49,505 bases of DNA from Streptomyces mesophilus (lineage in GTDB: Bacteria > Actinomycetota > Actinomycetes > Streptomycetales > Streptomycetaceae), in NCBI RefSeq assembly GCF_011044995.1, contig NZ_JAAKZW010000029.1, positions 1 through 49,505 on the forward strand. The letters are read 5' to 3'. Each line of letters opens with the position of its first letter. Positions within the stretch are counted from its first letter, which is position 1. Below, piece after piece: positions 8,135 through 15,232 of the stretch. The notes below the pieces were generated by a model. The model worked only from the letters and a program-made list of their open reading frames with translations, had not been told where the DNA came from and did no database searches. The translations under genes and the position numbers were made by a program.

Positions 8135-9475
8135 TTGAGCCCTACCCCCGCGAGACCCGGCCGCCCCTCCCCCGCGAGACCCGGCCGCCGCACCGTCCTC
8201 ACCGCGGCGGCCGCCGCCTCGGCCGGCGCACTGCTCGGGGCGGCAAGCCCCGCCAGGGCCGCCTCGATCCAGGCCGTCACCCTCAACCTCACCGCGCGCC
8301 CCTCCGCCGAAAGCGTGCGGCTCCGCCTCGGCGCGGCCCAGCGCGCCGGCGACTTCTTCCCGACGGCGTGCCACGTCCCGGCGAACGTCCGGGTCACGCT
8401 GACCGTCTCGGCCCCGGACGGCCTCGTCCCCAAGGCCGTCGTCGGCATCCCCGACCCGTACGGCGACCACGACCTGCGCACGTACACCCTGACCGCCGGC
8501 ACCAACACCCTCACCGACCCGTACGGCGGTCCGCTCCATCTCACCTTCACCGGCAACGGCGAACAGGCTTCCGTCACGACGGGCACCGGCCTCGTCGGCA
8601 TGCCCACCTTCGTCCACGGCACCACCAGCGCGTCCACCTTCCAGTGGCAGCTCGACAACTATCCGAGCGCCGGGTACGCCCAACTGCGCTCCGCCCACGG
8701 CCTCATCACGCTCTCCCGCGCCAACGCGCTCACCTACCGGAACGAGGACCACGCGGGCCTGCTCAGCGCCCTCGAAACGGTGCTCACCTCGCACGCCACC
8801 TTCAGCGGACTCTCCGGCACCACCGGACTGCACGCACGCAACCCGCTGCCGTACCACGCGGTCAACGTCACCAAGGTCCCTGCCGGCTGGGGCGCCTACG
8901 CCTCGAGCGCCGGCTTCATGGGCTTCCCCGACGCCTCCGTCGCCAACATCGCCTCCGAGAGCCGGATCCGCACCTCGGCCTGGGGCCTGTACCACGAACT
9001 CGGCCACCAGCATCAGCAGTCGGCCTGGAAACCGGCCGCCCTGACTGAGGTCACGAACAACCTCTACGCCCTGTACGCCCAGCGCACCCTGGGCCAGACC
9101 TCCCGGCTGCTCACGAAGAACAGCAGCGGCCTGGACGAATACGCCCAGGCCTTCGCGGCACGGAACGCGGGCACGGCCTACGTCGATCTCAGCGTCTGGG
9201 CGAAGCTGGTCCCGCTGTGGCAGCTGTACCTGGCCTCCGGCGCCGGCCTGTGGCAGCTGGTGCACCAGCGCATCCGCACCGACAACCCGGCCGCCGCCAC
9301 CGACGCCGACCGCTACGACAACCTCGCCGTCTACACCAGCCGGGCCATGGGCCGCGATCTGACCAGCTTCTTCGCCGACAAGTGGCGCTACCCCCTGACC
9401 GCCTCCGGCCGCTCCCGCATCGCCGCCCTCGGCCTCAACCCGCCGTCGAGCGACTTGAGCACCCTGCGCGAGTAA
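8135..9475 (+). CDS. Secreted M60-family (enhancin/mucin-type) metallopeptidase
   Basis: This 446-aa exported protein starts at TTG with GGGAG about 6 nt upstream. The Tat-like signal is RPGRRTVL followed by an alanine-rich stretch ending SPARAAS. The zinc motif HELGHQHQ is followed by a downstream Glu in AALTEVTNN, as in the M60 family (HExxH plus a Glu 8-28 residues on). Known M60-like peptidases cleave host glycoproteins, often next to O-glycans. Its promoter repeats that of the ABC operon, so it is probably co-regulated: M60 cuts glycoproteins, M1 trims, and the ABC system imports. The substrate in soil is not known. A strong hairpin terminator follows. Confidence 0.85.
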   Translation: MSPTPARPGRPSPARPGRRTVLTAAAAASAGALLGAASPARAASIQAVTLNLTARPSAESVRLRLGAAQRAGDFFPTACHVPANVRVTLTVSAPDGLVPKAVVGIPDPYGDHDLRTYTLTAGTNTLTDPYGGPLHLTFTGNGEQASVTTGTGLVGMPTFVHGTTSASTFQWQLDNYPSAGYAQLRSAHGLITLSRANALTYRNEDHAGLLSALETVLTSHATFSGLSGTTGLHARNPLPYHAVNVTKVPAGWGAYASSAGFMGFPDASVANIASESRIRTSAWGLYHELGHQHQQSAWKPAALTEVTNNLYALYAQRTLGQTSRLLTKNSSGLDEYAQAFAARNAGTAYVDLSVWAKLVPLWQLYLASGAGLWQLVHQRIRTDNPAAATDADRYDNLAVYTSRAMGRDLTSFFADKWRYPLTASGRSRIAALGLNPPSSDLSTLRE

Positions 9476-9491
9476 CCACCCGACACACAGC

Positions 9492-9530
9492 AGCCCCGGC
9501 CCCGCCCTGCGGTGAGGGCCGGGGCTTTCT
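9492..9530 (+). terminator. Rho-independent terminator after the M60 gene
   Basis: AGCCCCGGCCC (9492-9502) pairs perfectly with GGGCCGGGGCT (9516-9526), and TTTCT follows. It separates the peptidase gene from the SOS promoter of the split radical SAM gene. Confidence 0.85.
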
Positions 9531-9575
9531 CGCGCACTCGTGCCGGCGTTCCTCGGCCCGTTCGCACGATCAAGG

Positions 9576-9593
9576 GAACATGTGTTCTATTCT
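9576..9593 (+). promoter_or_regulatory. LexA (SOS) box and -10 of the split radical SAM gene
   Basis: GAACATGTGTTC (9576-9587) is an exact GAACnnnnGTTC actinobacterial SOS box. It directly abuts a -10 element TATTCT (9588-9593). The ribosome binding site GAGGAGG follows at 9610-9616 and the ATG at 9620. LexA bound here would cover the promoter. With the element integrated, this promoter also reads into the integrase gene that begins at 9855. Confidence 0.72.
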
Positions 9594-9619
9594 GTGGTCA
9601 GTGCTACCGAGGAGGCTCC

Positions 9620-9838
9620 ATGCGCTGGGACAACCTGACCCACGACCGACCGAGGGACGCCGCCCTGTTCGGTGCGGATGCCGTGACGACCCGGACGTTC
9701 GACACCCCCGAGTTCGCCGGAATGACCTTCCACGAGATCCGCGCGAAGTCGATCGTGAACCGGGTGCCGGGTGCCTCGCGGATGCCCTTCGAGTGGACGG
9801 TGAACCCGTACCGGGGCTGCACCCACGCCTGCGCTTAG
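9620..9838 (+). pseudogene. 5' part of a SplB/Rv2578c-type radical SAM gene, split by the element
   Basis: These 72 codons encode the N-terminus of a radical SAM protein of the SplB (DNA repair photolyase-like) family, ending NPYRGCTHACA then TAG. The first Cys (9818-9820) and second Cys (9830-9832) of CxxxCxxC are present. The third Cys and the rest lie 9.4 kb away at 19270-20114. The first 70 codons are host sequence; the codon after the second Cys and the stop come from the element. Joining the halves at the shared core gives CTHACVYCFARK in frame. The ATG has a strong GAGGAGG and the gene a LexA box. The fragment cannot hold the iron-sulfur cluster, so it should be inactive while the element is present. 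Whether this family truly repairs DNA is not established. Confidence 0.88.
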
Positions 9839-9857
9839 TGCCTAGACTCACAGCATG
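9825..9857. other. attL: left junction of the element
   Basis: The host half-site lies left of the core ACGCCTGCG (9825-9833). The phage-type arm AGACTCACAGCATG (9844-9857) is to the right and includes the integrase ATG (9855-9857). The symmetry centre of the reconstructed attP falls between T9830 and G9831, so TG is the predicted crossover dinucleotide. It is the first two bases of the second cluster cysteine codon. The dinucleotide is inferred from symmetry. Confidence 0.82.
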
Positions 9858-11339
9858 CGAATCGCCATCTACGCGCGGATCTCGCGCGTCACGGAACGCA
9901 CCACCAGCGTGGAGAGACAGATCGCGCATGCCCAGGCCTTGGCTGCTCAGCGCCAGTGGACTGTGGCTGACGTCTACTCCGACGAAGGCGTGTCAGGCGC
10001 CTTAGACCCCGACGACCGACCCCAGATGTCCGTCATGCTGTCCCGGCTGGGCCTGTATGACGCCATCGTGTTCTACCGGATTGACCGGCTCGCCCGCTCC
10101 ACGGTCGCCTTTGCCGACCTGATGCAGCGCTGCCAGGAAGCTGGCGTGGCGCTCGTTTCCGTCACCGAGCCGATGGACCTGTCCACGCCCATGGGGCGCG
10201 CCATGGCGGAGATCATCGCCGTATTCGCCCGTCTCGAACGGGACATGATCAAAGAGCGTTCGATGGACGCCCGCCGTTCCCTCCTGGAGGTGGGCAAGTT
10301 CGTTGGAGGCCGGTTCCCGTACGGCCTGACGCCCGTCCCGCATGAAAGCGGCAAGGGACGCATCCTGGTACGCGACGAAGAAGCCGCCCCAATCCTCCGC
10401 CGCATGGCCAGCATGATCATTGACGGGTCCAGCGCCACGCAGGTGGCGAAGTGGCTCAACGACCAAGGCGTCCAGACATCACGTCAGCGCGGAGCGACTG
10501 CCAAGACCAAGCCGGCTGACACGTATTGGCGCGGAAACGCGGTGCGGGCCGTCCTGAGAAACCCCCAACTGATCGGCCAGCGCCGCCTACCCGACGGACG
10601 GACGGAAACAGGCCCTGACGGCATGCCGCTCCAGGTCTGGGAGCCAGTCCTGACCCTCGCCGAGTGGGACGCGGTACAGGGTGCCCTGGACGCGCTGAAC
10701 GGCGCTCCGAAAGTGCGGCGGCATGACTCCCACTGGCTTCAGCCTCTGACGGAGTGCGCCGTGTGCGGCTACAGGCTGACCCAGACCCAGACGCATGGCC
10801 ATACGGGCCTTAAGTGCGCCAGGCCGAACGAACAGCGGCACAGGCCAGCGCCGTACATCAGGCTGGAACATCTCGAGTCCTGGGTTCTGGAAACCCTTCG
10901 CGATCGGTACGGGCACATGTCCCTCACAGAGCGCGTGTGGATCCCAGGTTCCGACCATTCCGCTGAGCGGGGCCACGTAGAGACAGCGATTCGGCGCATG
11001 CGCGCGGACCGTGATGCGGGCCTCTTCGACGGAGAAGAGGACGAGCGGGCGTTCGCTGAGCGCATGGCCGCGCTCTTGTCCCGCAGGAGGGTCCTGGCGG
11101 GGCTGTCGGATACGCCGGGCCGCTGGGAGGTCCGCGACACCGGCAAGTCCGTCTTGGAGTCGCTGACGGGGCCTGACGGAGCCACTGAGTTCATGGTCAG
11201 CGCGGGGCTCGTGGTGCGGGTCCAGCCAGCGCTGGGCCGTGGCGTACCCGTCGGAGACCGCGCCGTTATCGAGACAGCCGACCCGTACGAGAACCGCCTG
11301 GAGGAGGTCCTGGCAGAAGAAGACGCAGCGGAGGCGTAA
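9855..11339 (+). CDS. Large serine integrase
   Basis: This 494-aa large serine recombinase would integrate and excise the element. The N-terminal resolvase domain (about 1-150) has the nucleophile Ser10 in YARISR and the motifs DEGVSG, RIDRLARS and ERDMIKERS. The recombinase domain follows, then a zinc-ribbon region with the pattern TECAVCGYRL and GLKCARPNEQ, and a coiled-coil-like C-terminus. The gene starts 16 nt after the stop of the truncated host gene. The ATG has no Shine-Dalgarno, but TAGACT (9843-9848) lies 6 nt upstream, so a leaderless start or re-initiation from host transcription is plausible. Codon 50 (10002-10004) is TTA, so translation should depend on the bldA tRNA. No recombination directionality factor is recognisable. 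Confidence 0.95.
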   Translation: MRIAIYARISRVTERTTSVERQIAHAQALAAQRQWTVADVYSDEGVSGALDPDDRPQMSVMLSRLGLYDAIVFYRIDRLARSTVAFADLMQRCQEAGVALVSVTEPMDLSTPMGRAMAEIIAVFARLERDMIKERSMDARRSLLEVGKFVGGRFPYGLTPVPHESGKGRILVRDEEAAPILRRMASMIIDGSSATQVAKWLNDQGVQTSRQRGATAKTKPADTYWRGNAVRAVLRNPQLIGQRRLPDGRTETGPDGMPLQVWEPVLTLAEWDAVQGALDALNGAPKVRRHDSHWLQPLTECAVCGYRLTQTQTHGHTGLKCARPNEQRHRPAPYIRLEHLESWVLETLRDRYGHMSLTERVWIPGSDHSAERGHVETAIRRMRADRDAGLFDGEEDERAFAERMAALLSRRRVLAGLSDTPGRWEVRDTGKSVLESLTGPDGATEFMVSAGLVVRVQPALGRGVPVGDRAVIETADPYENRLEEVLAEEDAAEA

Positions 11340-11430
11340 CTGCGACACCTAGCGCGTACCCCTAGGCACTCGCCCGGCCGGATCCTGGCAGATGAGACCG
11401 GGCGAGTGTCCTCTTTCAAGAGGAGCCACC

Positions 11431-11664
11431 ATGATGGCAGACACGCACGTCCACACATCCGCCCTCCAAGAGCTGACGTCGCTGCATCGACAGGCAGCCA
11501 TCCTCTGGGCGGAGATCTTCTCCGGCAGTGGATCGTCCCGCCTCCGCGAGCGCGTCATGCGCCTTGAAAGCCTCCAGGCCGCGATCATCTTCGAAGCGCC
11601 GCAAATGCTCGCCACCTGCCAGACCTGCGGGCACGTCCCAGCACCCTTGGGGGGTGCGGCATGA
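11431..11664 (+). CDS. Small element protein of unknown function (77 aa)
   Basis: I do not recognise this 77-aa protein. The ATG at 11431 (or 11434) has AGAGGAGCC just upstream, which favours it over an earlier in-frame ATG at 11392. The sequence is helical-looking, with a terminal CQTCGHVP that contains a CxxC pair. Its stop overlaps the start of the next gene by 4 bp (ATGA), so the two are coupled. It lies directly after the integrase. A DNA-binding or directionality role is possible but has no direct support. Confidence 0.7.
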   Translation: MMADTHVHTSALQELTSLHRQAAILWAEIFSGSGSSRLRERVMRLESLQAAIIFEAPQMLATCQTCGHVPAPLGGAA

Positions 11665-11990
11665 AGCCTGATCAGCCCTGTGGCGCACCCGTGCCCGCCG
11701 GCCTGGCTGAGGGCCTATGCGGCGACGCCCTGGAGCCGTGTCTGATGGAGTCTGGGCACAGCCGCTGGACACCGCACAACAATGCCTACGTGTTCTGGCC
11801 CGCCGACCCAGCGCCCCCGTCCCGCGTAGAGCCGATCCTGGCCATGCTGGGCAGCCTCAGCGCGGACGAAGGGGCACTGATCGGCCCGTTTCTGCGTCAG
11901 GCAGAGATGGCATGCCCTGACGCCCCGGATGTGACACTCCTGGCCGAAGCGCTGACAGCGATAGACGATCTCTTCGGCGGATTGGACTGA
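11661..11990 (+). CDS. Small element protein of unknown function (109 aa)
   Basis: This 109-aa protein is not recognised. The N-terminus is rich in Cys and Gly (QPCGAPVPAG, EPCLMESGHS) and precedes RWTPHNNAYVFW, which looks like a small zinc-binding fold. The C-terminus is acidic and helical, with ALTAIDDLFGGLD at the end. It is coupled to the previous gene by an ATGA overlap and is followed by a GC-rich hairpin. Similar short Cys-rich proteins are common in actinophages, but that is only a resemblance. Confidence 0.68.
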   Translation: MKPDQPCGAPVPAGLAEGLCGDALEPCLMESGHSRWTPHNNAYVFWPADPAPPSRVEPILAMLGSLSADEGALIGPFLRQAEMACPDAPDVTLLAEALTAIDDLFGGLD

Positions 11991-12028
11991 CAGCGAGACC
12001 CGCGAGGGCCGTTCCTGGGAGACCGGGG

Positions 12029-12062
12029 GCGGCCCTCTCCCCGTGCCCGCGGGAGGGGCCGC
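12029..12062 (+). terminator. GC-rich hairpin after the early element genes
   Basis: GCGGCCCTCTCCCC (12029-12042) pairs with GGGAGGGGCCGC (12051-12062) with one bulge. There is no T-tract, so termination is likely but not certain. Confidence 0.5.
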
Positions 12063-12107
12063 TGGGCCGACAGCGGAGGAGGATGAGGGCAAGGCCTTGA
12101 CCAGGAA

Positions 12108-12195
12108 TGTTTCTTTATTTTTCTAATGTCCCACAATAAAAATAGTTCTACAGAAGTTCTCGCTCTTGGCTTTACGTCAACTCCCGGGACATTAG
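12108..12195. other. AT-rich island with an inverted repeat
   Basis: About 45 bp (12108-12155) are strikingly AT-rich against the GC-rich surroundings. CTAATGTCCC (12123-12132) has a perfect inverted copy GGGACATTAG (12186-12195), and AGTTCT is repeated at 12144 and 12155. It lies in the longest non-coding stretch of the element (11991-12670). An operator, a replication start or a recombination accessory site are all possible. Apart from this and the hairpin at 12029, I see nothing certain in that gap. Confidence 0.5.
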
Positions 12196-12670
12196 GCGGC
12201 GTTTAGAAACACGCCTGGTCAGGAACACCACCCGCCCAAGCTGCCCACCGCAGGGGACATCCTCTCCGGTCAGTAATAGAAGGGCTTGCGCCCTCTCGCG
12301 ACCGCCAGTCACCCAAGGTCGTGTGCACATACCTGGCCGTCCGGCCGCCCCCTCCGAGTGACTGCGGAGGCGAGGGCAGCGGGACGGCCATTTGTCTGCC
12401 ACGGGTCGACTCCACACGGCCCCGTTAACGTTTCCACTGCTCGCCACGCGCCCAGGGCTTGGTACTGGCGCACACAGGCCCCGGCTACGGCTGGCGGCCC
12501 AGTTCCTGATGTGGAGTCGGGGAGCTGGTCCGCTGACCGGAGTCGGGGCCTTTGTCTTTCTCCACCCGCCACCCGGCCACGCTGACTCACCTTTCAGCGC
12601 GCGGAGTTGGAGACACCGACACCACCAGTCGCCTCAATTGAGGCACCGCACCCATCTCCTGGAGCCATTC

Positions 12671-12946
12671 ATGGCTGACACCCCTCCTCGCTTCGTGACA
12701 ACGCCTGTCGCAGCAACGTGCGTCGGCCTGGAGGCGGTCCTGGTAGCCGCCCCAGGCGCGGAGACAGCGTTCACGGACATCTACCTGGCCGTACGGGACT
12801 GGGTCTGGACGGAACACCGCTTCCAGGTCTCCGCGACCGTCCTCCGGGACGTCCTGCGGGCCTCAGGACTGTCGCTGTCGTTCAGCGCTGACGGCCCCGC
12901 GGCCGTTCACGATGTGGCCCTAGTCGCACCGGAGGTAGTCCAGTGA
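12671..12946 (+). CDS. Small element protein of unknown function (91 aa)
   Basis: This is an unrecognised 91-aa protein. I chose the ATG at 12671 because CTGGAG lies about 7 nt upstream; the longer open frame from 12392 crosses sequence without coding character. The middle, VRDWVWTEHRFQVSATVLRD, resembles a short winged-helix or helical segment. The stop overlaps the GTG of the next gene by 4 bp (GTGA). No function can be assigned. Confidence 0.65.
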   Translation: MADTPPRFVTTPVAATCVGLEAVLVAAPGAETAFTDIYLAVRDWVWTEHRFQVSATVLRDVLRASGLSLSFSADGPAAVHDVALVAPEVVQ

Positions 12947-13227
12947 CTCCGCCGGAACTGCCGATCCTCACGCCCGACTCCCCCGAATTCCAGTCCGTCA
13001 TGGACGCTGCCTTTGACCAGGTGGCCTTCATAGACCCGGACGGCATGGAGCTACCGGGGGACGTCTTGTACGCCCTCCTTCACGCCGTGAAGGACCGGTT
13101 CTACCTCCCTAACAGGTCGGCCCGTCTCTACCTACGCGGACGCGGTATCCGCGATCAGCGCATCAAGGCCCTGGGACATCGCCGCTACTTCGTCGGCCTC
13201 CTCCTGCGGACTCCGTACGAGGGATAG
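12943..13227 (+). CDS. Small element protein of unknown function (94 aa)
   Basis: This 94-aa protein starts at GTG in a GTGA overlap with the preceding gene. The C-terminal half (AVKDRFYLPNRSARLYLRGR, then GIRDQRIKALGHRRYF) is basic and could be a small DNA-binding winged helix of the kind that ends phage primase-helicases, but this is only a visual impression. It is well conserved in composition with its neighbours (GC-rich third positions), which supports real coding. Confidence 0.65.
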   Translation: MTPPELPILTPDSPEFQSVMDAAFDQVAFIDPDGMELPGDVLYALLHAVKDRFYLPNRSARLYLRGRGIRDQRIKALGHRRYFVGLLLRTPYEG

Positions 13228-13289
13228 AGCCCCTCTACGCATTCATACCTGGAGCACCAGGCGCACCCCTCTGAAAGGAACGACCCCTC

Positions 13290-14030
13290 ATGGCCATGGA
13301 CGACACCCACCCCAGCCCATTCCCTGACGCTGCCGCTGACCGCGCCGGAGCCGTCGCGAGCGTGGCGGACACCGCCACCCGCTATCTCAGCGAGTTCTCC
13401 AACACATCGGCGAGCGGCTACCAACTAGACCCTGTTGACCGGGAGATCGTCACCAGGATGTCCAACTCCGTGTCCACAGTGATGTCCCTGGCTACGCAGG
13501 CCACCCGAGAGGCGTCCGCCATCCTGGCCGACGACACGCTGTACCCGGAGGGCCGAAACCGCCTTGCTCGTGAGGCGAAGGAAGCCGCCGCCCAGAAGAC
13601 AGCGGAAGCCTTCGAGCAGTTCGAAACGGACTACCTGATCGCGGAGGCAAGCCTTTACGAACAGGCTCGCCCCAAGGTCCACAGGGCGGAAGCGGCCAGC
13701 GCCCGTATGGACGCCCAGATGCTGCTGGATGGTGCCCTGAACCGAGAGGGCGCGTCGTTGACCCAGGTCCTCCAGCGTCTGGCACGTCGACAGGACGCTG
13801 TCGGCGCCCTGGTGTCCTCGGAATGGCTTACGGACTACGCGATGGCACGCGGCATGGACCCCGATGTCCTGGACGCCTCCCGCGTCCTGCTCCGCCAGGC
13901 CGCCCTGGAAGGCGCTGCCGAGTCCGGCGACTCAGACCGAGTAGCAGCCGCTCGAACTGCCCTGAGCCTTCGCTCACTTCGTCAGGCCCAGATCGCCGCA
14001 CGATCCTTCGTCAGGATGAGCCTCAGCTAA
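13290..14030 (+). CDS. Helical element protein, possibly capsid-assembly related
   Basis: This 246-aa acidic, alanine-rich protein is predicted by eye to be almost entirely helical, with long runs such as EAKEAAAQKTAEAFEQFETD and regularly spaced charges that suggest coiled coils. The segment DDTLYPEGRNRLAREAKEA resembles phrases in uncharacterised actinophage head-region proteins. AAAGGAACG lies upstream of the ATG. Its place before HNH, TerS-like and MuF-like genes makes a structural or scaffolding role thinkable. I cannot name a family. It could equally be an effector acting on a helper phage. Confidence 0.6.
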   Translation: MAMDDTHPSPFPDAAADRAGAVASVADTATRYLSEFSNTSASGYQLDPVDREIVTRMSNSVSTVMSLATQATREASAILADDTLYPEGRNRLAREAKEAAAQKTAEAFEQFETDYLIAEASLYEQARPKVHRAEAASARMDAQMLLDGALNREGASLTQVLQRLARRQDAVGALVSSEWLTDYAMARGMDPDVLDASRVLLRQAALEGAAESGDSDRVAAARTALSLRSLRQAQIAARSFVRMSLS

Positions 14031-14100
14031 CACCCAACACCGGTCCGGCCCAGGTAGCTCACGCCGCCTGGGCCCGCCCAGGCCACGATCGGAGATGCCC

Positions 14101-14724
14101 ATGAGACTCCGCGTCGCCGCAGCCCGCCGCCTGATCCTGAACGGCCAGACCTACTTCGAGGGCCAGGAGTTCGACGTGGAAGACGCTGCCGTCCCCACGT
14201 GGCTTCGTACCGGCCTGGTCCTGCCCGCTGACGGCTCCTGGCCGGCTGACCTCACAGAGGCCCCAGAAGCCCCACCAGAGCGCCGTACGGAGCCCGTGGA
14301 GCCTGCCGAGACTGGCGGGCCTGACGTTCACGACGAGTGCGACCCTGGCCCCCAGCCACAGGGCGTACGCACTATGCAGACGTGCCCAGTTGGGGGCTGC
14401 CCGTGCCTCACTTGGCGCGGCAAGTGCGCTGCCCATGCCCGCAGTAACAGCCGGGGCGAGCGATACAGGGGCGGTCACGACACGTCATCGTCTCGACGCC
14501 AGCACTGGGCCAGTGCGAGTAGGGCTCACCTGCGTACGCATCCCTTGTGCGAGTCACCGCGCTGCGTGGCCATCGCTGCCCCACTCCGGCCAGCGGCTAA
14601 AGAGGTGGACCACATCGACGGGCTTGGGCTCCTGGGCCTCAGGGCCTTCGACCCTGCCAACTGGCAAGCCCTGTGCATGCCGTGCCACTCACGTAAATCA
14701 GCGGGCGAGTCGTTCGGTCGATGA
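14101..14724 (+). CDS. HNH endonuclease with a small N-terminal domain
   Basis: This 207-aa protein has two parts. Residues 1-45 (RLILNGQTYFEGQEFDVEDA, then PTWLRTGLVLP) resemble a short beta domain found in phage head-region proteins. A Pro/Glu-rich linker follows. From about residue 92 there are Cys pairs (CPVGGCPC, CAAH) and the HNH core EVDHIDGLG with NWQALCMPCHSRKS. HNH proteins next to terminase genes assist DNA packaging in cos-type phages. I prefer the ATG at 14101 because GGAG (14091-14094) is correctly spaced; 14095 is an alternative. An internal ATG at 14374 could give the HNH part alone but lacks a clear ribosome binding site. Confidence 0.8.
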   Translation: MRLRVAAARRLILNGQTYFEGQEFDVEDAAVPTWLRTGLVLPADGSWPADLTEAPEAPPERRTEPVEPAETGGPDVHDECDPGPQPQGVRTMQTCPVGGCPCLTWRGKCAAHARSNSRGERYRGGHDTSSSRRQHWASASRAHLRTHPLCESPRCVAIAAPLRPAAKEVDHIDGLGLLGLRAFDPANWQALCMPCHSRKSAGESFGR

Positions 14725-14884
14725 CGTCACGCACGGTGACCCCCACCCCCGGGGGATGACCTCTTGATCATGGGGACTTTTCACGCAGGGGAGGGCGCGC
14801 AGGAGTCCGCTCGGGAGGAAATACGTCCCGTGTTCAGAAACTCCTTGATCATCACGCTCCGCAACCGACTGGATGTGACACTCC
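14725..14884. other. HNH to TerS-like gap, possible cos or packaging region
   Basis: This 160-bp stretch lies where cos sites sit in many phages, between an HNH gene and a small terminase gene. It contains a short hairpin (GTCAC-GCAC-GGTGAC), a run of C then G with a CCCGGG centre near 14748, and the 8-mer TTGATCAT twice (14764 and 14845). A 62-codon open frame here is not convincing. The cos idea rests on position only. Confidence 0.3.
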
Positions 14885-15232
14885 GTGAACGACGAGAACC
14901 TTCGCCGGGGCCGCCGACTCCCCGGCCAGGGGAGGCACATCGTGCTGCCTGAGACCTGCGAACTCCCGTACCCCGACCCGCCGGCCCGCGCCGAAGCCTG
15001 GTCGGATGACCAACTCCGCCGCTGGGTCACGCTCTGGCAGTCACCCGCTGCCAACCTGTGGGACGACGCGTCAGCGGGCATGGTTGCGCTCCTGGTCGAG
15101 CTGGAGGCGCTGGGCACGAATGTGAACGCTGCCCAACTCACGGAGATTCGGCGCATTAGCGAAACGCTCCTCATCACCTCTGGCGCCCTGGCCGCAGCCG
15201 GATACGCCCTGTCGACCTGGCCCACGTCGTGA
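14885..15232 (+). CDS. Terminase small-subunit-like protein
   Basis: This protein of up to 115 aa contains EAWSDDQLRRWVTLWQSPAA and NLWDDASAGMVALLVELEAL. The pattern LW-SP-A--W followed by a long helix is typical of small terminase subunits of siphophages. Such proteins recognise cos or pac DNA and load the large terminase. Two starts are possible: GTG at 14885 without a clear ribosome binding site, or GTG at 14942, which has AGGGGAGG just upstream and would give 96 aa. The stop overlaps the next start by 4 bp. No large terminase is present in the element, as in satellites that borrow one. Confidence 0.6.
   Translation: MNDENLRRGRRLPGQGRHIVLPETCELPYPDPPARAEAWSDDQLRRWVTLWQSPAANLWDDASAGMVALLVELEALGTNVNAAQLTEIRRISETLLITSGALAAAGYALSTWPTS

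Noticed and set aside
9838..11369. GTGCCTAG/CTAGGCAC inverted repeats (9838-9845 and 11362-11369) as ends of a small IS around the integrase
   Set aside because: Only 8 bp, no target duplication, and the left copy lies inside the attachment site; the 9.4-kb element boundaries explain the junctions better.
12172..12590. Overlapping open frames on both strands in the element gap
   Set aside because: They lack ribosome binding sites and show no consistent third-position bias; open frames of this length are expected by chance at this GC content.
14764..14952. 62-codon frame between the HNH and TerS-like genes
   Set aside because: It has no ribosome binding site, low coding character and overlaps the better-supported TerS-like start; the region is better treated as non-coding.
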